DNA of 64,000 bases. It comes from Sphingomonadaceae bacterium (GTDB lineage Bacteria; Pseudomonadota; Alphaproteobacteria; Sphingomonadales; Sphingomonadaceae). A model generated the notes under the pieces. The model was given only the letters and a program-made list of their open reading frames with translations, did no database searches and was not told the origin of the DNA. Position 1 is the stretch's first letter. Each line of letters opens with the position of its first letter. The translations under genes were made by a program, and so were the position numbers. Where the stretch lies: positions 1 through 64,000 of the forward strand of contig CANJQJ010000012.1 of NCBI GenBank assembly GCA_947476425.1, in the 5' to 3' direction. Below are positions 52,206 to 60,427 of the stretch, piece after piece.

Positions 52206-53259
52206 CGGCACTTGCCTCCAAGAAAGGACGCGGATTGACCGCGCGCCCGTTGACCCGCACTTCGAAGTGAAGATGGTTCCCGGTCGAGCGCCCGGTGGAC
52301 CCCATTCGCGCGATCTGCTCGCCGGGCCGGACGATCGCGCCGGGGCGAACGTCGAAGCCGGAAAGATGGCCGTAGCGAGTCTCGATGCCGTGGCCGTGAT
52401 CGATCATCACGACATTGCCATAGCCCGACATCATGCCGACTCGCGTGACCCGGCCGCCGGCGGCGGCGTAGATCGGCTGGCCGCGCTGGCCCTTGATGTC
52501 GAGCCCGGCATGCATTGCGGCATGGCCGTTGAACGGATCCGAGCGAACGCCGAAGCCGCTGCTGAGCGTGACTGGCATTGCAGGCTTGGCTGACGGCAGT
52601 GCCATGACGATTCGCTCGAGCCGATCGAGCCGCTGCAGGGTCTGGCCGAGGTTCATGAAGGCGACCTCGCCGCTGCTGAGCGGAATATAGGGACCGCCGA
52701 CGCCATCCTGGCCGGAGACGGTAGCCATAGCGGTGCGACCGAGGCCGGCGGGGTTGAGGCCGACGCGGCGAAGCGTGCCTTCGGCCTTGCGGCTTCGTTC
52801 GGCAGCGGCGGCGCTCAGCGCGCTCGCAAAGGCGATCTGCTGCTGCTCGATCGCGCCGAGCCGCGCGGCGCCGGGTACCGAGCCGGCCGCAGCAACGCTC
52901 CGGCCCTTGGCAGGCGTGGTTGCCACTGACCCGAAATAATGACCGACGATGCGATCGAGGCGCTGCTGGCGCCCTTCCAGCCGCTCGGCGATTCCATCGA
53001 CTGAGGTGCGGAAGGCGGCGATTCGTCCTGCCGAGCGCTGCATCACCTCGGTCCTCGCACCGATCGCGGCATTGCGCTGCTCAAGCTCGACTCGCATCAC
53101 CAGCGTTGCCCCGGTCGCGCCAAGCCAGACCAGCAGGGCAAGCAGCGCAGCCCCGACCAGCTTGAGCTGGAGCGATGACGTGATATGGATGAAACGCACT
53201 TCGCCGTTCGATCGCACAAAGATTTCGCGGTCCGGGAAAAAGCGCGCTACGCGGCTCAT
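52144..53259 (-). CDS. M23-family peptidoglycan endopeptidase, membrane anchored
   Basis: The 371-residue protein has an N-terminal cytoplasmic stretch, one membrane span (LKLVGAALLALLVWLGATGA), a coiled-coil region (VELEQRNAAIGARTEVMQRS onward) and a C-terminal LytM domain. Zinc ligands are H and D in HAGLDIKGQRG and H-x-H in NHLHFEVRVNG, with the core loop GRVTRVGMMSGYGNVVMIDH. It probably cuts peptide cross-links in the periplasm. The downstream, overlapping bactofilin gene suggests that the filament positions this enzyme, as known for BacA/LmdC-type pairs. Confidence 0.9.
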   Translation of the reverse strand: MSRVARFFPDREIFVRSNGEVRFIHITSSLQLKLVGAALLALLVWLGATGATLVMRVELEQRNAAIGARTEVMQRSAGRIAAFRTSVDGIAERLEGRQQRLDRIVGHYFGSVATTPAKGRSVAAAGSVPGAARLGAIEQQQIAFASALSAAAAERSRKAEGTLRRVGLNPAGLGRTAMATVSGQDGVGGPYIPLSSGEVAFMNLGQTLQRLDRLERIVMALPSAKPAMPVTLSSGFGVRSDPFNGHAAMHAGLDIKGQRGQPIYAAAGGRVTRVGMMSGYGNVVMIDHGHGIETRYGHLSGFDVRPGAIVRPGEQIARMGSTGRSTGNHLHFEVRVNGRAVNPRPFLEASADVLEIQQKAGQRFAVQPRRG

Positions 53260-53437
53260 TGCCCGGCCCAGATGCCGTCCTGCTATGATGGTGCTACCAT
53301 AAATCCTGCGTTCGATTCGCGTCGCCCAGATACCAAAGCCCCCCTTTGGAGGCGAATCCGCTCGTCGTGCGTAACGATGGTCCGGTCGTGCTTTGTGCTG
53401 GAAACGGGCTCTGGCGGAGCAGCTTTGCGGAACTCTT

Positions 53438-53662
53438 TCAATCCGGGATCGCGCCGGTCTTCCGGATCAATTCGGCAGGTTCCACGCCGAGTGCCTCGGC
53501 AATCCTGCCGACGATGGTGATCCGGGCGGAGGCATCGCCGCGTTCAACCGCGCCGATATAGCGAGCGCTGAGGCCAGCACGATCGGCGAGTTCCTCCTGC
53601 GTCAGATCCTGCGCCTGACGCAGCCGCCGCAGGTTTGCTGCGAGAATATCCTTGAGATCCAT
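53438..53662 (-). CDS. XRE-family HTH transcriptional regulator, 74 residues
   Basis: This is a single helix-turn-helix domain with almost nothing else: LKDILAANLRRLRQAQDLTQ, then EELADRAGLSARYIGAVERG, and TIVGRIAEALGVEPAELIRK. The motif covers residues 8-66. Such solitary XRE regulators often repress themselves and a divergent neighbour. Palindromes lie in the 93 bases upstream, shared with a divergent small gene (53756-53974). Confidence 0.85.
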   Translation of the reverse strand: MDLKDILAANLRRLRQAQDLTQEELADRAGLSARYIGAVERGDASARITIVGRIAEALGVEPAELIRKTGAIPD

Positions 53663-53683
53663 CGCGACATGATCGCCACGACC

Positions 53684-53746
53684 GGAACGATTGTTCTAGG
53701 AACGATCATTCCTATTCACTATGTCGTTCCAACCAAGTCATTGGAA
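53684..53746. promoter_or_regulatory. Three palindromes in a divergent promoter, candidate XRE operators
   Basis: GAACGATTGTTC lies within 53684-53697, the perfect AGGAACGATCATTCCT is at 53698-53713 directly adjacent, and TTCCAA...TTGGAA spans 53727-53746. The first two share the half-site GGAACGAT. They lie between the XRE regulator and the divergent small gene, where an autoregulatory operator would be expected. GTCGTTCC at 53723-53730 repeats the half-site once more. Confidence 0.55.
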
Positions 53747-53755
53747 AGGCACGTT

Positions 53756-53974
53756 ATGAACGACGACCGGCTCCAGCAAAAAAACGGGCATCTTCGCCGA
53801 TGCGGAACTGATCTTGTCCTGCTGGGAAGCGACGGATTGCCGTGGGTGCTCGATGGCGAGGGGTCGATTGCGGCGCATGTCGGGCAGGAGGTGACGATCC
53901 TTGGCTATGCCTATGCGGAATGCCGGTTCGAGGTGGTGAGCATCGCGAGGCGGCGGGATGACGGATGCGCTTAA
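53756..53974 (+). CDS. Small protein, possible DUF5818-like beta fold
   Basis: This 72-residue protein starts at ATG 53756, behind GGAAAGG. Its sequence (GTDLVLLGSDGLPWVLDGEG, HVGQEVTILGYAYAECRFEV) suggests a small all-beta domain of a type common in sphingomonads and sometimes called DUF5818. The match is from memory of the pattern, not from a search. It diverges from the solitary XRE regulator and is the natural target of the palindromes in between. It precedes the ferredoxin reductase gene by 66 bases. Confidence 0.6.
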   Translation: MNDDRLQQKNGHLRRCGTDLVLLGSDGLPWVLDGEGSIAAHVGQEVTILGYAYAECRFEVVSIARRRDDGCA

Positions 53975-54040
53975 GGCCTTGCCACGCCACCACGCTCGGC
54001 TACGATCCCGGCCAAACAGACGAGTGAGGATGACGGTTTT

Positions 54041-55351
54041 ATGCGGCATATCGCGATCATCGGTTCGGGGCCGGCAGGCTATTATACCGCCGAGGCGTGC
54101 CAGAAGCAGTTCGGGGCCGAGGTGCGAATCGACATCATCGACCGGCTCCCTGTTCCGTTCGGACTGATCCGCACCGGCGTCGCGCCCGACCACCAGTCGA
54201 TCAAGGCGGTATCGCGGCGTTACGAGACCGTGGCGCTGTCGGACAATGTGCGATTCGTCGGGCATGTCACGATCGGCCGCGACGTCAGCATCGCCGAGCT
54301 CGGCGAACTCTATGACGCGGTGGTGATCGCGACCGGCGCACCGGCTGACCGGCCGATCGGCATAGCGGGGGAGGACCTGCCGGGCGTGATCGGATCGGCG
54401 GCGTTCGTTGGCTGGTATAACGGGCATCCCGATTTCGCGAAGCTCGATCCGCCGATCCATGTCGCCGAGGTCGTGGTGATCGGCAACGGCAATGTCGCGC
54501 TCGATATCGCGCGAATCCTCGCCAAGACGCGCGAGGAATTCGACGGATCGGACATTGTCGGCCATGCGCTCGATTCGCTCGCCGGATCCGCATTGCGCCG
54601 TATCACCTTCGTCGGCCGGCGCGGCCCGCACCAGATCGCGATGACCCCGAAGGAGCTTGGCGAGCTCGGCCATCTGGCGCGTGCCCGGCCGGTGGTCGAT
54701 CCTGCCGACCTGCCGCCACTTACCGCCGACGATGCACTCGATCCAGGCACGCGCAAGTCGGTCACGCTGCTGCGCGGGTTTGCGAAGGAGGATCCGGCGG
54801 CGGCGCAAAAGCCGGTGACGGTTGCGTTCGATTTCTTCGCCAAGCCGATCGCGATCGAGGGCGACGGCAAGGTCGAACGGCTGATCGTCGAGCGCTCCCG
54901 CCTCGATGCGGATGGCAATGCGACTGGAACTGGCGAGACCTACGCAATCCCGTGCGGGCTGGTCATCGCAGCGATCGGCTACAAGACGACGCCGATCCCG
55001 GGCCTGCCCTATGACGAGAAGCTCGGCCGATTCACCAATGTCGATGGCCGTATCGCGCCGGGGCTCTATGCCTGCGGCTGGGCGCGGCGCGGACCATCTG
55101 GGACGATCGGGACCAATCGGCCCGACGGCTACCTGATCGCCGAGGCGATCGCCGCCGACCAGCCGGAGCCGGCTGGCAAGGCCGGCCGGGTAGGACTGGA
55201 CGCGCTGCTCGATGCCCGCAATGTCGATCATGTCACTTTTCGGGACTGGCAGAAGATCGAGGCCGCCGAAATCGCCCGCGCCCGAACCGATGCGCCACGC
55301 GAGAAGTTCGTGGCGATCACGGACATGCTCGACCAGGCGCGGCGGGAGTAA
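54041..55351 (+). CDS. Ferredoxin-NADP+ reductase, FprA/adrenodoxin-reductase type
   Basis: This 436-residue flavoprotein moves electrons between NADPH and ferredoxin. FAD is bound by IAIIGSGPAGYYTAEACQ and DRLPVPFGLIRTGVAPDHQS, with VIATGAPADRPIGIAGEDLP following. The NADP domain has VVVIGNGNVALDIARILAKT and VGRRGPHQIAMTPKEL. The C-terminal FAD site is YACGWARRGPSGTIGTNRPD. Similarity is to the GltD-related FprA family, not to plant-type reductases. No ferredoxin gene is adjacent. Confidence 0.87.
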   Translation: MRHIAIIGSGPAGYYTAEACQKQFGAEVRIDIIDRLPVPFGLIRTGVAPDHQSIKAVSRRYETVALSDNVRFVGHVTIGRDVSIAELGELYDAVVIATGAPADRPIGIAGEDLPGVIGSAAFVGWYNGHPDFAKLDPPIHVAEVVVIGNGNVALDIARILAKTREEFDGSDIVGHALDSLAGSALRRITFVGRRGPHQIAMTPKELGELGHLARARPVVDPADLPPLTADDALDPGTRKSVTLLRGFAKEDPAAAQKPVTVAFDFFAKPIAIEGDGKVERLIVERSRLDADGNATGTGETYAIPCGLVIAAIGYKTTPIPGLPYDEKLGRFTNVDGRIAPGLYACGWARRGPSGTIGTNRPDGYLIAEAIAADQPEPAGKAGRVGLDALLDARNVDHVTFRDWQKIEAAEIARARTDAPREKFVAITDMLDQARRE

Positions 55352-55395
55352 GCGCTGTCTGGGCGAGTTTGAATGTCGGCAATCCGAGGCGCCTC

Positions 55396-55420
55396 GTCAT
55401 CCCGACGGATGCCGGGATTA
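55396..55420 (+). repeat. Single arm of the GTCATCCCG repeat family
   Basis: GTCATCCCGACGGATGCCGG followed by GATTA matches the left arm of the 92-bp element but stands alone, without the central CCTGTGGGTCCC block. It lies in the 253-base gap between the ferredoxin reductase gene and tRNA-Pro. The rest of that gap shows no gene. Confidence 0.65.
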
Positions 55421-55604
55421 CGAACTAACGGAGCCTCAGGGCCAAGCCGTTCATATCCAGCTGGCGATCCGGAATCGCGGCTGCGCGAGTCGGCGAAACG
55501 CTTTGCGTGAACGAGGCGCTTGAACCGCACCCCATGGCTCGTTATAGGCCGCCTCCGCTGAACCGGTCCGCCGCCCCACGGCTACGACAAGGACCGTTCT
55601 CCAA

Positions 55605-55681
55605 CGGGGAGTAGCTCAGCCTGGTAGAGCACTGTCTTCGGGAGGCAGGGGCCGGAGGTTCGAATCCTCTCTCCCCGACCA
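55605..55681 (+). tRNA. tRNA-Pro (anticodon CGG)
   Basis: The acceptor stem CGGGGAG (55605-55611) pairs with CTCCCCG (55671-55677). The anticodon stem CTGTC/GGCAG (one G-U pair) frames the loop TTCGGGA, giving anticodon CGG, which reads CCG. The T arm is GGAGGTTCGAATCCTCT. The discriminator is A, and CCA is encoded at 55679-55681. The total is 77 nt. Stems are all closed. Confidence 0.95.
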
Positions 55682-55742
55682 TGCATCGCTGGCCATCACG
55701 GCGCGGCGCCATTAGATCCTGAAAAAACGCAAGGACAGGATC

Positions 55743-56582
55743 ATGCCAGTGACCGATACGCTTTCAACGCCGCCTTCCGTCCGACGGCATGCCCTCGTCA
55801 CCGGGGGAAGTGCCGGGATCGGCATCGGCATCGTCCGCGCCTTGTGTGCGCGTGGCATCATGGTTTCGTTTTGCGGCCGGGATTTCGAACGGGGGCAAGC
55901 GGCGGAACGCGACTTTCGGTCGAGCGGTTTCGCCGCCTGTTTCGTTGCCGCCGACGTGACGACCGATGAAGGAACGACGTCACTGGTTGCAAAGGCGCTG
56001 AAGAACGCGCCAATCGACATCCTCGTCAACAATGTCGGCAATCCATCCAATATAGCCGGGGCAACGCGGCCCTGGCTCGAAGTCGATTCGATCGATTGGG
56101 AGCGCACATATTATCGCAACGTCATCAATGCGAAGCGACTGTGCGACGCGACCGTGCCGGCAATGTGCGATCGCGGCTGGGGCCGCGTGGTCAATATCTC
56201 TAGCGCAGCCGGTCAGCAGCCCGGCAATGAAGTCCCCGCCGACTATTCCGTGGCCAAGGCAGCACTCAACGCGCTGACGATGACGCTCGCTCGCGCGGTC
56301 GCGTTCACCGGCGTCACGGTGAATACGGTCACGCCCGGCCCGATCCTGACCGACGCCCAGCGCGACTGGATCGTGACCATGGCGACCAACGAAAAATGGG
56401 AGGGCGGGTTCGACGATTGGGAACGCCGATTCATTCGCGATGCGATGCGGCTGACCGTCAACCGGCTCGGCAGTCCCGAAGACATCGGCCGCGCGGTCGC
56501 ATTCCTTGTTGCGGAGGAAGCCGATTTCATTACCGGCGAGAATCTGCGGATCGACGGGGGGCAGACTATTTCGGCAATTTGA
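55743..56582 (+). CDS. SDR-family oxidoreductase
   Basis: This 279-residue classical short-chain dehydrogenase has cofactor loop VTGGSAGIGIGIVRAL (TGxxxGIG), NNVG, and the catalytic Ser in VVNISSAAGQQPG. Tyr and Lys are in ADYSVAKAALNALTM. The end reads FITGENLRIDGGQTISAI. The loop GGSAGIG with following CGRDFERG is consistent with NADP preference. The substrate is unknown. ATG 55743 follows GGACAGGA. It lies just after tRNA-Pro. Confidence 0.85.
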   Translation: MPVTDTLSTPPSVRRHALVTGGSAGIGIGIVRALCARGIMVSFCGRDFERGQAAERDFRSSGFAACFVAADVTTDEGTTSLVAKALKNAPIDILVNNVGNPSNIAGATRPWLEVDSIDWERTYYRNVINAKRLCDATVPAMCDRGWGRVVNISSAAGQQPGNEVPADYSVAKAALNALTMTLARAVAFTGVTVNTVTPGPILTDAQRDWIVTMATNEKWEGGFDDWERRFIRDAMRLTVNRLGSPEDIGRAVAFLVAEEADFITGENLRIDGGQTISAI

Positions 56583-56658
56583 GCGGTGAATTCGCTGGCG
56601 AATCCTGCGGCGGTGCGAGACTATGAGCGAGAAAATTCACTCCAGCATCGGATCAGTC

Positions 56659-56934
56659 ATGCGCAAAGCAGCCCTCGCCATCACATCCTTCGTCGCGATC
56701 GTCGGACTGGGCATTACAGGCCCGGCGGAAGCACGGCATTATCATCGCCACGCCAGTTCACACCATGGCCGATGCCTTCGCTTCAACAAGACCACCGGGG
56801 CGATCGCAGGCGCCGTCGCCGGCGGCGTAGCTGGTAAGGTCATTCTCGGCGGCACCGGGGGCGTACTGCTCGGTGCGGCAGCTGGCGGGGTGGCGGGGCA
56901 TTCGCTTGCGCACAACCGACGCAAGCACTGCTGA
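56659..56934 (+). CDS. Small exported glycine-zipper protein
   Basis: This 91-residue protein starts at ATG 56659, with a signal peptide (MRKAALAITSFVAIVGLGIT, cleavage near PAEA). A His-rich stretch (RHYHRHASSHHGRC) is followed by a glycine-zipper membrane hairpin: AIAGAVAGGVAGKVILGGTG, then GVLLGAAAGGVAGHSLA. An ATG at 56623 would add 12 residues and hide the signal peptide. It probably inserts in the envelope as a small 2TM-like protein of the YMGG family. It is convergent with another glycine-zipper gene at 57252-57740. Confidence 0.72.
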   Translation: MRKAALAITSFVAIVGLGITGPAEARHYHRHASSHHGRCLRFNKTTGAIAGAVAGGVAGKVILGGTGGVLLGAAAGGVAGHSLAHNRRKHC

Positions 56935-56963
56935 TAGCGCGCTTGTGCGCGGACCCACCCCAA

Positions 56964-57227
56964 CCCCTCCCTTGCAGGGAGGGGGGTCAGGGGGGCTAGG
57001 CTCCGTTTCGGATTACATGAAACGTCATCCCGGCGGAGGCCGGGATCCACGATATGGTGTCGGTTCGATCGGTGAACCTGTGGGTCCCATGGATACCGAC
57101 TTTCGTCGGGATGACGGAAGGGGGCGTCGGGATGACGAGGGATGCGGGGATGACGGGGGAAGCATTGGAATGACGATATTACAATTCTACCAAAACAGGG
57201 GCTAGCCCCTCCTTGCAAAGGGAGGGG
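56964..57227. repeat. Pair of CCCCTCCCTTGCA hairpins flanking the 92-bp repeat
   Basis: CCCCTCCC-TTGCA-GGGAGGGG at 56964-56984 is a perfect 8-bp hairpin. A related hairpin, CCCCTCC...GGAGGGG with loop TTGCAAAGG, is at 57206-57227. They flank copy C of the 92-bp element in a gene-free stretch (56935-57251). Both are the kind of intergenic G/C-rich palindrome common in sphingomonads; the first can also act as a terminator for the gene ending at 56934. Confidence 0.65.
57024..57115 (+). repeat. 92-bp dispersed inverted-end repeat, copy C
   Basis: Same element as copies A and B: it starts GTCATCCCGGCGGAGGCCGG with GATCCACG, has AACCTGTGGGTCCCATGGAT in the centre and ends CGACTTTCGTCGGGATGAC. It is 92 bases long, like the other two. 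As after copy B, GGGGGCGTCGGGATGACG follows within 25 bases. It separates two convergent glycine-zipper genes. Confidence 0.88.
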
Positions 57228-57251
57228 CGGTTAGAGGGGGTCCGGATTGCT

Positions 57252-57740
57252 CTAACAGCGGTCGTCGCTGCGATCGATGGCGTGGCCGGCGAGGGCGCCC
57301 GCGCCGCCGCCAAGGATGGTGCCAAGCGTGCGATCGCCGCGGCCAGCGATGCCGTTGCCGATCAGTCCGCCGGCGATGGCGCCGATAATCGTGCCCGCCG
57401 AGCCATTATTGCCGCAGCGGTAAGTCGGACGGCCATAATAGGCGCCGCCATAGCGACCGTCGCCCTCATACGCGCTTTCGCGATAATAGCCGCGGCCGTA
57501 GGACTGGGCATAGCGGCCCGAATATCCATCATAGCCGCCGCGATAACGATAGTGATCGCGGCGATCGCCATGATCCCAACCGCGGTGATTGCCACGGCCA
57601 TGGTCATCATCGCGCCAATTGCCGCGGTCGCCGCGATCGCTGTCGCTCCAGCCATGATCCCGGGCCATGGCGGCGGAGGGAACGAGCGCGGTCGCAACCG
57701 ATGCCGCAAGCGCCGCAGTCATTATGAAGTTCCGTACCAT
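57252..57740 (-). CDS. Exported glycine-zipper 2TM protein with Arg/Tyr/Gly-rich middle
   Basis: This 162-residue protein starts at ATG 57740 behind AAAGGA. It has a signal peptide (NFIMTAALAASVATALVPSA), a low-complexity Arg/Asp/Gly/Tyr/His region (about residues 27-105) and a C-terminal glycine zipper: TIIGAIAGGLIGNGIAGRGD, then LGTILGGGAGALAGHAI. The paired GxxxG segments mark the Gly-zipper_2 family of surface or outer-membrane proteins. It resembles its convergent neighbour (56659-56934) only in the zipper. Function unknown. Confidence 0.82.
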   Translation of the reverse strand: MVRNFIMTAALAASVATALVPSAAMARDHGWSDSDRGDRGNWRDDDHGRGNHRGWDHGDRRDHYRYRGGYDGYSGRYAQSYGRGYYRESAYEGDGRYGGAYYGRPTYRCGNNGSAGTIIGAIAGGLIGNGIAGRGDRTLGTILGGGAGALAGHAIDRSDDRC

Positions 57741-57856
57741 CTCATATTCCTTTCGCCGGCCATTCGCCGTCATGGGCCCTGTTACGAGGTGCCCGATGCA
57801 GCGTGGCTGAACATGTTCGACAGCAGCCGTTCAGCTGGCGAAAGGTTCGCGGCGGA

Positions 57857-59386
57857 TCAGCGCTTCCAGTAGCGGGCAGCCGCCATCGCGACGTCGCCCG
57901 CGTCGGCGGCACCGTCCAGCAGCGCCTGCTCGGTACCCTCCTGCGCCTCGAGCATATGGTCTAGCGCCTCGGCGAGGCGGGTGCGGTCGGCATCGCCATG
58001 CTCGGGAAATTCGGTTCGCGCAGCATCGCGACCGCTAGCGATGTCGTTGAGTTCGCCAAGCCGATCCTGCAGCGTGGCGAGCGCGGTTGCGAAGCTTTTC
58101 TGCGCGCGCATTGCTTCTCCCGAGGTAGCAAACATGGTCGCGAAGAATTCGGCGGCGTAGCGAAGCTTCTTCACCGCGATGCGAAGGCGATGGCGTTCGT
58201 CTGGCGCGAGCGTGGCCAGCGTGGCGAGGGCGTGATGGATCTTGCGACGGCGGCGGCGCAACACGCCGGCGGCAAACTCGACCGCATCTACCGAACCATG
58301 GTGCGACCAGGCGCCATCCTCGATCCACAGCGCAGTCTCGAACAGCAGGCGCTGAAATGGCTCGCTGTGCACGAGTGCTACGATCCTGTCATAGGCCCGC
58401 TCGCGCTGCCGGCCGAGCTCGATGACCAGATCGGCGGCGGCTTCGGGATCGGGTTCGGCATCCGCATCGCGCGCCCGCAGCGTCTCAAGCAGGACATCCA
58501 GATCCCGGCCATCGCCGAGCAAGAGGCCGGCGCTGCGCAGCTCATGCCGGATCCTGTCTGAGCGATCGTCAGCGATCAGTTCGCCGAAAATCGAACAGGC
58601 CGCGCGGAGCCTGCGCAATGCCACGCGGCTCTGATGCAATGCCTCGACCTGGCGGGCCCTCGCGACGACAAGGTAATTGGCCAGGAAGTGGCCGAGGCAA
58701 TTCCACGCAATCGCACGGAACGCCTCGGCGGCCGTCATCGCCGGATCGAGCACGACGCGCCGCGCCTTGATCGCCGTATCGCCAAGCCCCGCAGCAAGCC
58801 GATAGCCCCGATCGGACTTGGAACTGGTCGACCAGGCAAGGCCCGGACCGAGCGGCAATTCGAGGACGCAATATAAGAGATCGGCGTGGTTTCCCTGGAC
58901 GAGTTCCAGCTCAAGCTCGCAATAATCGACGACGGTTTCGCCGGCCACGATCCGAACGCGATCGAAGGCGAGCTCGATCACCGAATCGCGAAACAGCATC
59001 GTTCGCGTCGTGCGATCGGTTTCGATTCGCGCATAGGCCCAGAGGCGGCGGCGTTCGACGACTGGCTCGAGCAGCGATCGCGCGGCCTCCGGAAAATTGG
59101 CAAGCACGGGAAAATCCCCGCTTGCCGGAACATTCCATTCGCCGCGCACTAGGGGGCCGCCATGCCCATCGAGGCCGCTCTTGAGAGTCTGTTCGCTGCC
59201 CTCGGCATCGCTCCGCAGGCGAAGGGCGATCCCGGCCTTCTGGAGACGCCAGTCGACCGTATCGAAATAGACCGCGCTGAGCTTTTTCCGAGTCGGCGGG
59301 CCACCAAGTGCGGGATCGTCGAGCAGCATGGCAAGCATCTCGGGCGATGCCGCCAGCTTGATCTCGATTTCGCGCGAATCCGACAT
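57857..59386 (-). CDS. CYTH and CHAD domain protein
   Basis: The protein has 509 residues. Residues about 1-200 form a CYTH (triphosphate tunnel) domain with the EIEIK signature at residues 6-10 and further charged strands (YFDTVDWRLQKAGIALRLRS). Residues about 210-500 form a CHAD domain with its His-rich helices: VEALHQSRVALRRLRAACSI and HRLRIAVKKLRYAAEFFATM. Such fusions bind or hydrolyse polyphosphate or triphosphates. GGGGAAG precedes the start. No ppk gene is nearby. Confidence 0.9.
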   Translation of the reverse strand: MSDSREIEIKLAASPEMLAMLLDDPALGGPPTRKKLSAVYFDTVDWRLQKAGIALRLRSDAEGSEQTLKSGLDGHGGPLVRGEWNVPASGDFPVLANFPEAARSLLEPVVERRRLWAYARIETDRTTRTMLFRDSVIELAFDRVRIVAGETVVDYCELELELVQGNHADLLYCVLELPLGPGLAWSTSSKSDRGYRLAAGLGDTAIKARRVVLDPAMTAAEAFRAIAWNCLGHFLANYLVVARARQVEALHQSRVALRRLRAACSIFGELIADDRSDRIRHELRSAGLLLGDGRDLDVLLETLRARDADAEPDPEAAADLVIELGRQRERAYDRIVALVHSEPFQRLLFETALWIEDGAWSHHGSVDAVEFAAGVLRRRRRKIHHALATLATLAPDERHRLRIAVKKLRYAAEFFATMFATSGEAMRAQKSFATALATLQDRLGELNDIASGRDAARTEFPEHGDADRTRLAEALDHMLEAQEGTEQALLDGAADAGDVAMAAARYWKR

Positions 59387-59410
59387 CGCTACTTCCCCAG
59401 CACCGTTTCC

Positions 59411-60274
59411 TCAGACGCCGCTTTGCGCCACCAATGCCTCGCTCATCGCCCAAAGCCGCTCGGCGCCCTCGGCGCTGCTTGCGGCAGGGGTGATCGGTGC
59501 CGGACGACGCTTGACGAAATAACCGCCGGTGCCGGCATCGGCTGCACCAGCGAGCCAGAGTATCGTATCGGCGCCCTGATCGGGATCGAGCGAAAAGGGG
59601 CGCGCCAGCCAGTAGATCATCTTGACGATGCGATTGCCATGGCTGGCGAAATTGGACTGGACGAGCCCGGGGTGCATCGCGTTGACCCGAATGCCGTCGC
59701 CGGCGAGCCGCTTGGCCAGCGCCTTGGTGAAGAGGATATTGGCGAGCTTCGACTGGCTATAGGCCTGGCCGGCATCGAATTTGCGCTCAAGCTGGAGATC
59801 GTCCCACGCCATGTCCTTGACGAAACGATGCGCGACCGAGGAGACGTTGATTATCTGCGCACCCGAAGGCGCGGCGCGGAGCAGCGGCAGCAGCCGTTCG
59901 GTCAGCAGGAACGGGCCGAGATGGTTGGCGGCGAAGGTTTCCTCGTATCCGTCCGGGGTGAGCTTGCGCGCGGCGGGGGTTCCCCCGGCATTGTTGACGA
60001 GCAGGTCGATCCGGTCGGTACGCGCCGCAATATCGCGTGCAGCGCCGGCCGCCTCGGACATCACGGACAGATCGGCGAGGATCATCTCGACCCTGGCATC
60101 GGGTATCGCAGCGCGAATTGACGCCAGCGCCGTTTCGGCGCGGCCGGGATCGCGGCCAAGCCCGATCACGCGCCAACCCTGGCGCGCCAGTTCGCGCGCG
60201 ACCACCGCGCCGATCCCGGCACTCGCCCCGGTTACGACCGCGACCTTGCCTGCGTCGATTTCGACTGCGCCCAT
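59411..60274 (-). CDS. SDR-family oxidoreductase, retinol-dehydrogenase-like
   Basis: This 287-residue short-chain dehydrogenase has VVTGASAGIGAVVARELARQ (TGxxxGIG), NNAGG and IINVSSVAHRFVKDMAWDDL. The catalytic YxxxK is in AYSQSKLANILFTKAL. The NVSSVAH/YSQSKLAN combination is typical of the WWOX/retinol-dehydrogenase-like branch. ATG 60274 has a G-rich ribosome site and gives MGAVEIDAGKVAVVTGA. The substrate is unknown. It lies 25 bases upstream of the CYTH/CHAD gene on the same strand, possibly one operon. Confidence 0.85.
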   Translation of the reverse strand: MGAVEIDAGKVAVVTGASAGIGAVVARELARQGWRVIGLGRDPGRAETALASIRAAIPDARVEMILADLSVMSEAAGAARDIAARTDRIDLLVNNAGGTPAARKLTPDGYEETFAANHLGPFLLTERLLPLLRAAPSGAQIINVSSVAHRFVKDMAWDDLQLERKFDAGQAYSQSKLANILFTKALAKRLAGDGIRVNAMHPGLVQSNFASHGNRIVKMIYWLARPFSLDPDQGADTILWLAGAADAGTGGYFVKRRPAPITPAASSAEGAERLWAMSEALVAQSGV

Positions 60275-60427
60275 CGTCTCGTCCCCCGAAAAAACCACCA
60301 AGGCCGCACGAACGAAACCGAATCGGAGGCATCCGCCCGGGCAGCGCCGGCCTTTCTATCGGGAAAATCGTTTCGAGTCCCGATCCAGTGCGCGCCGCGC
60401 TCGGTGCGACGCGCCGCCGGGCGGTGC

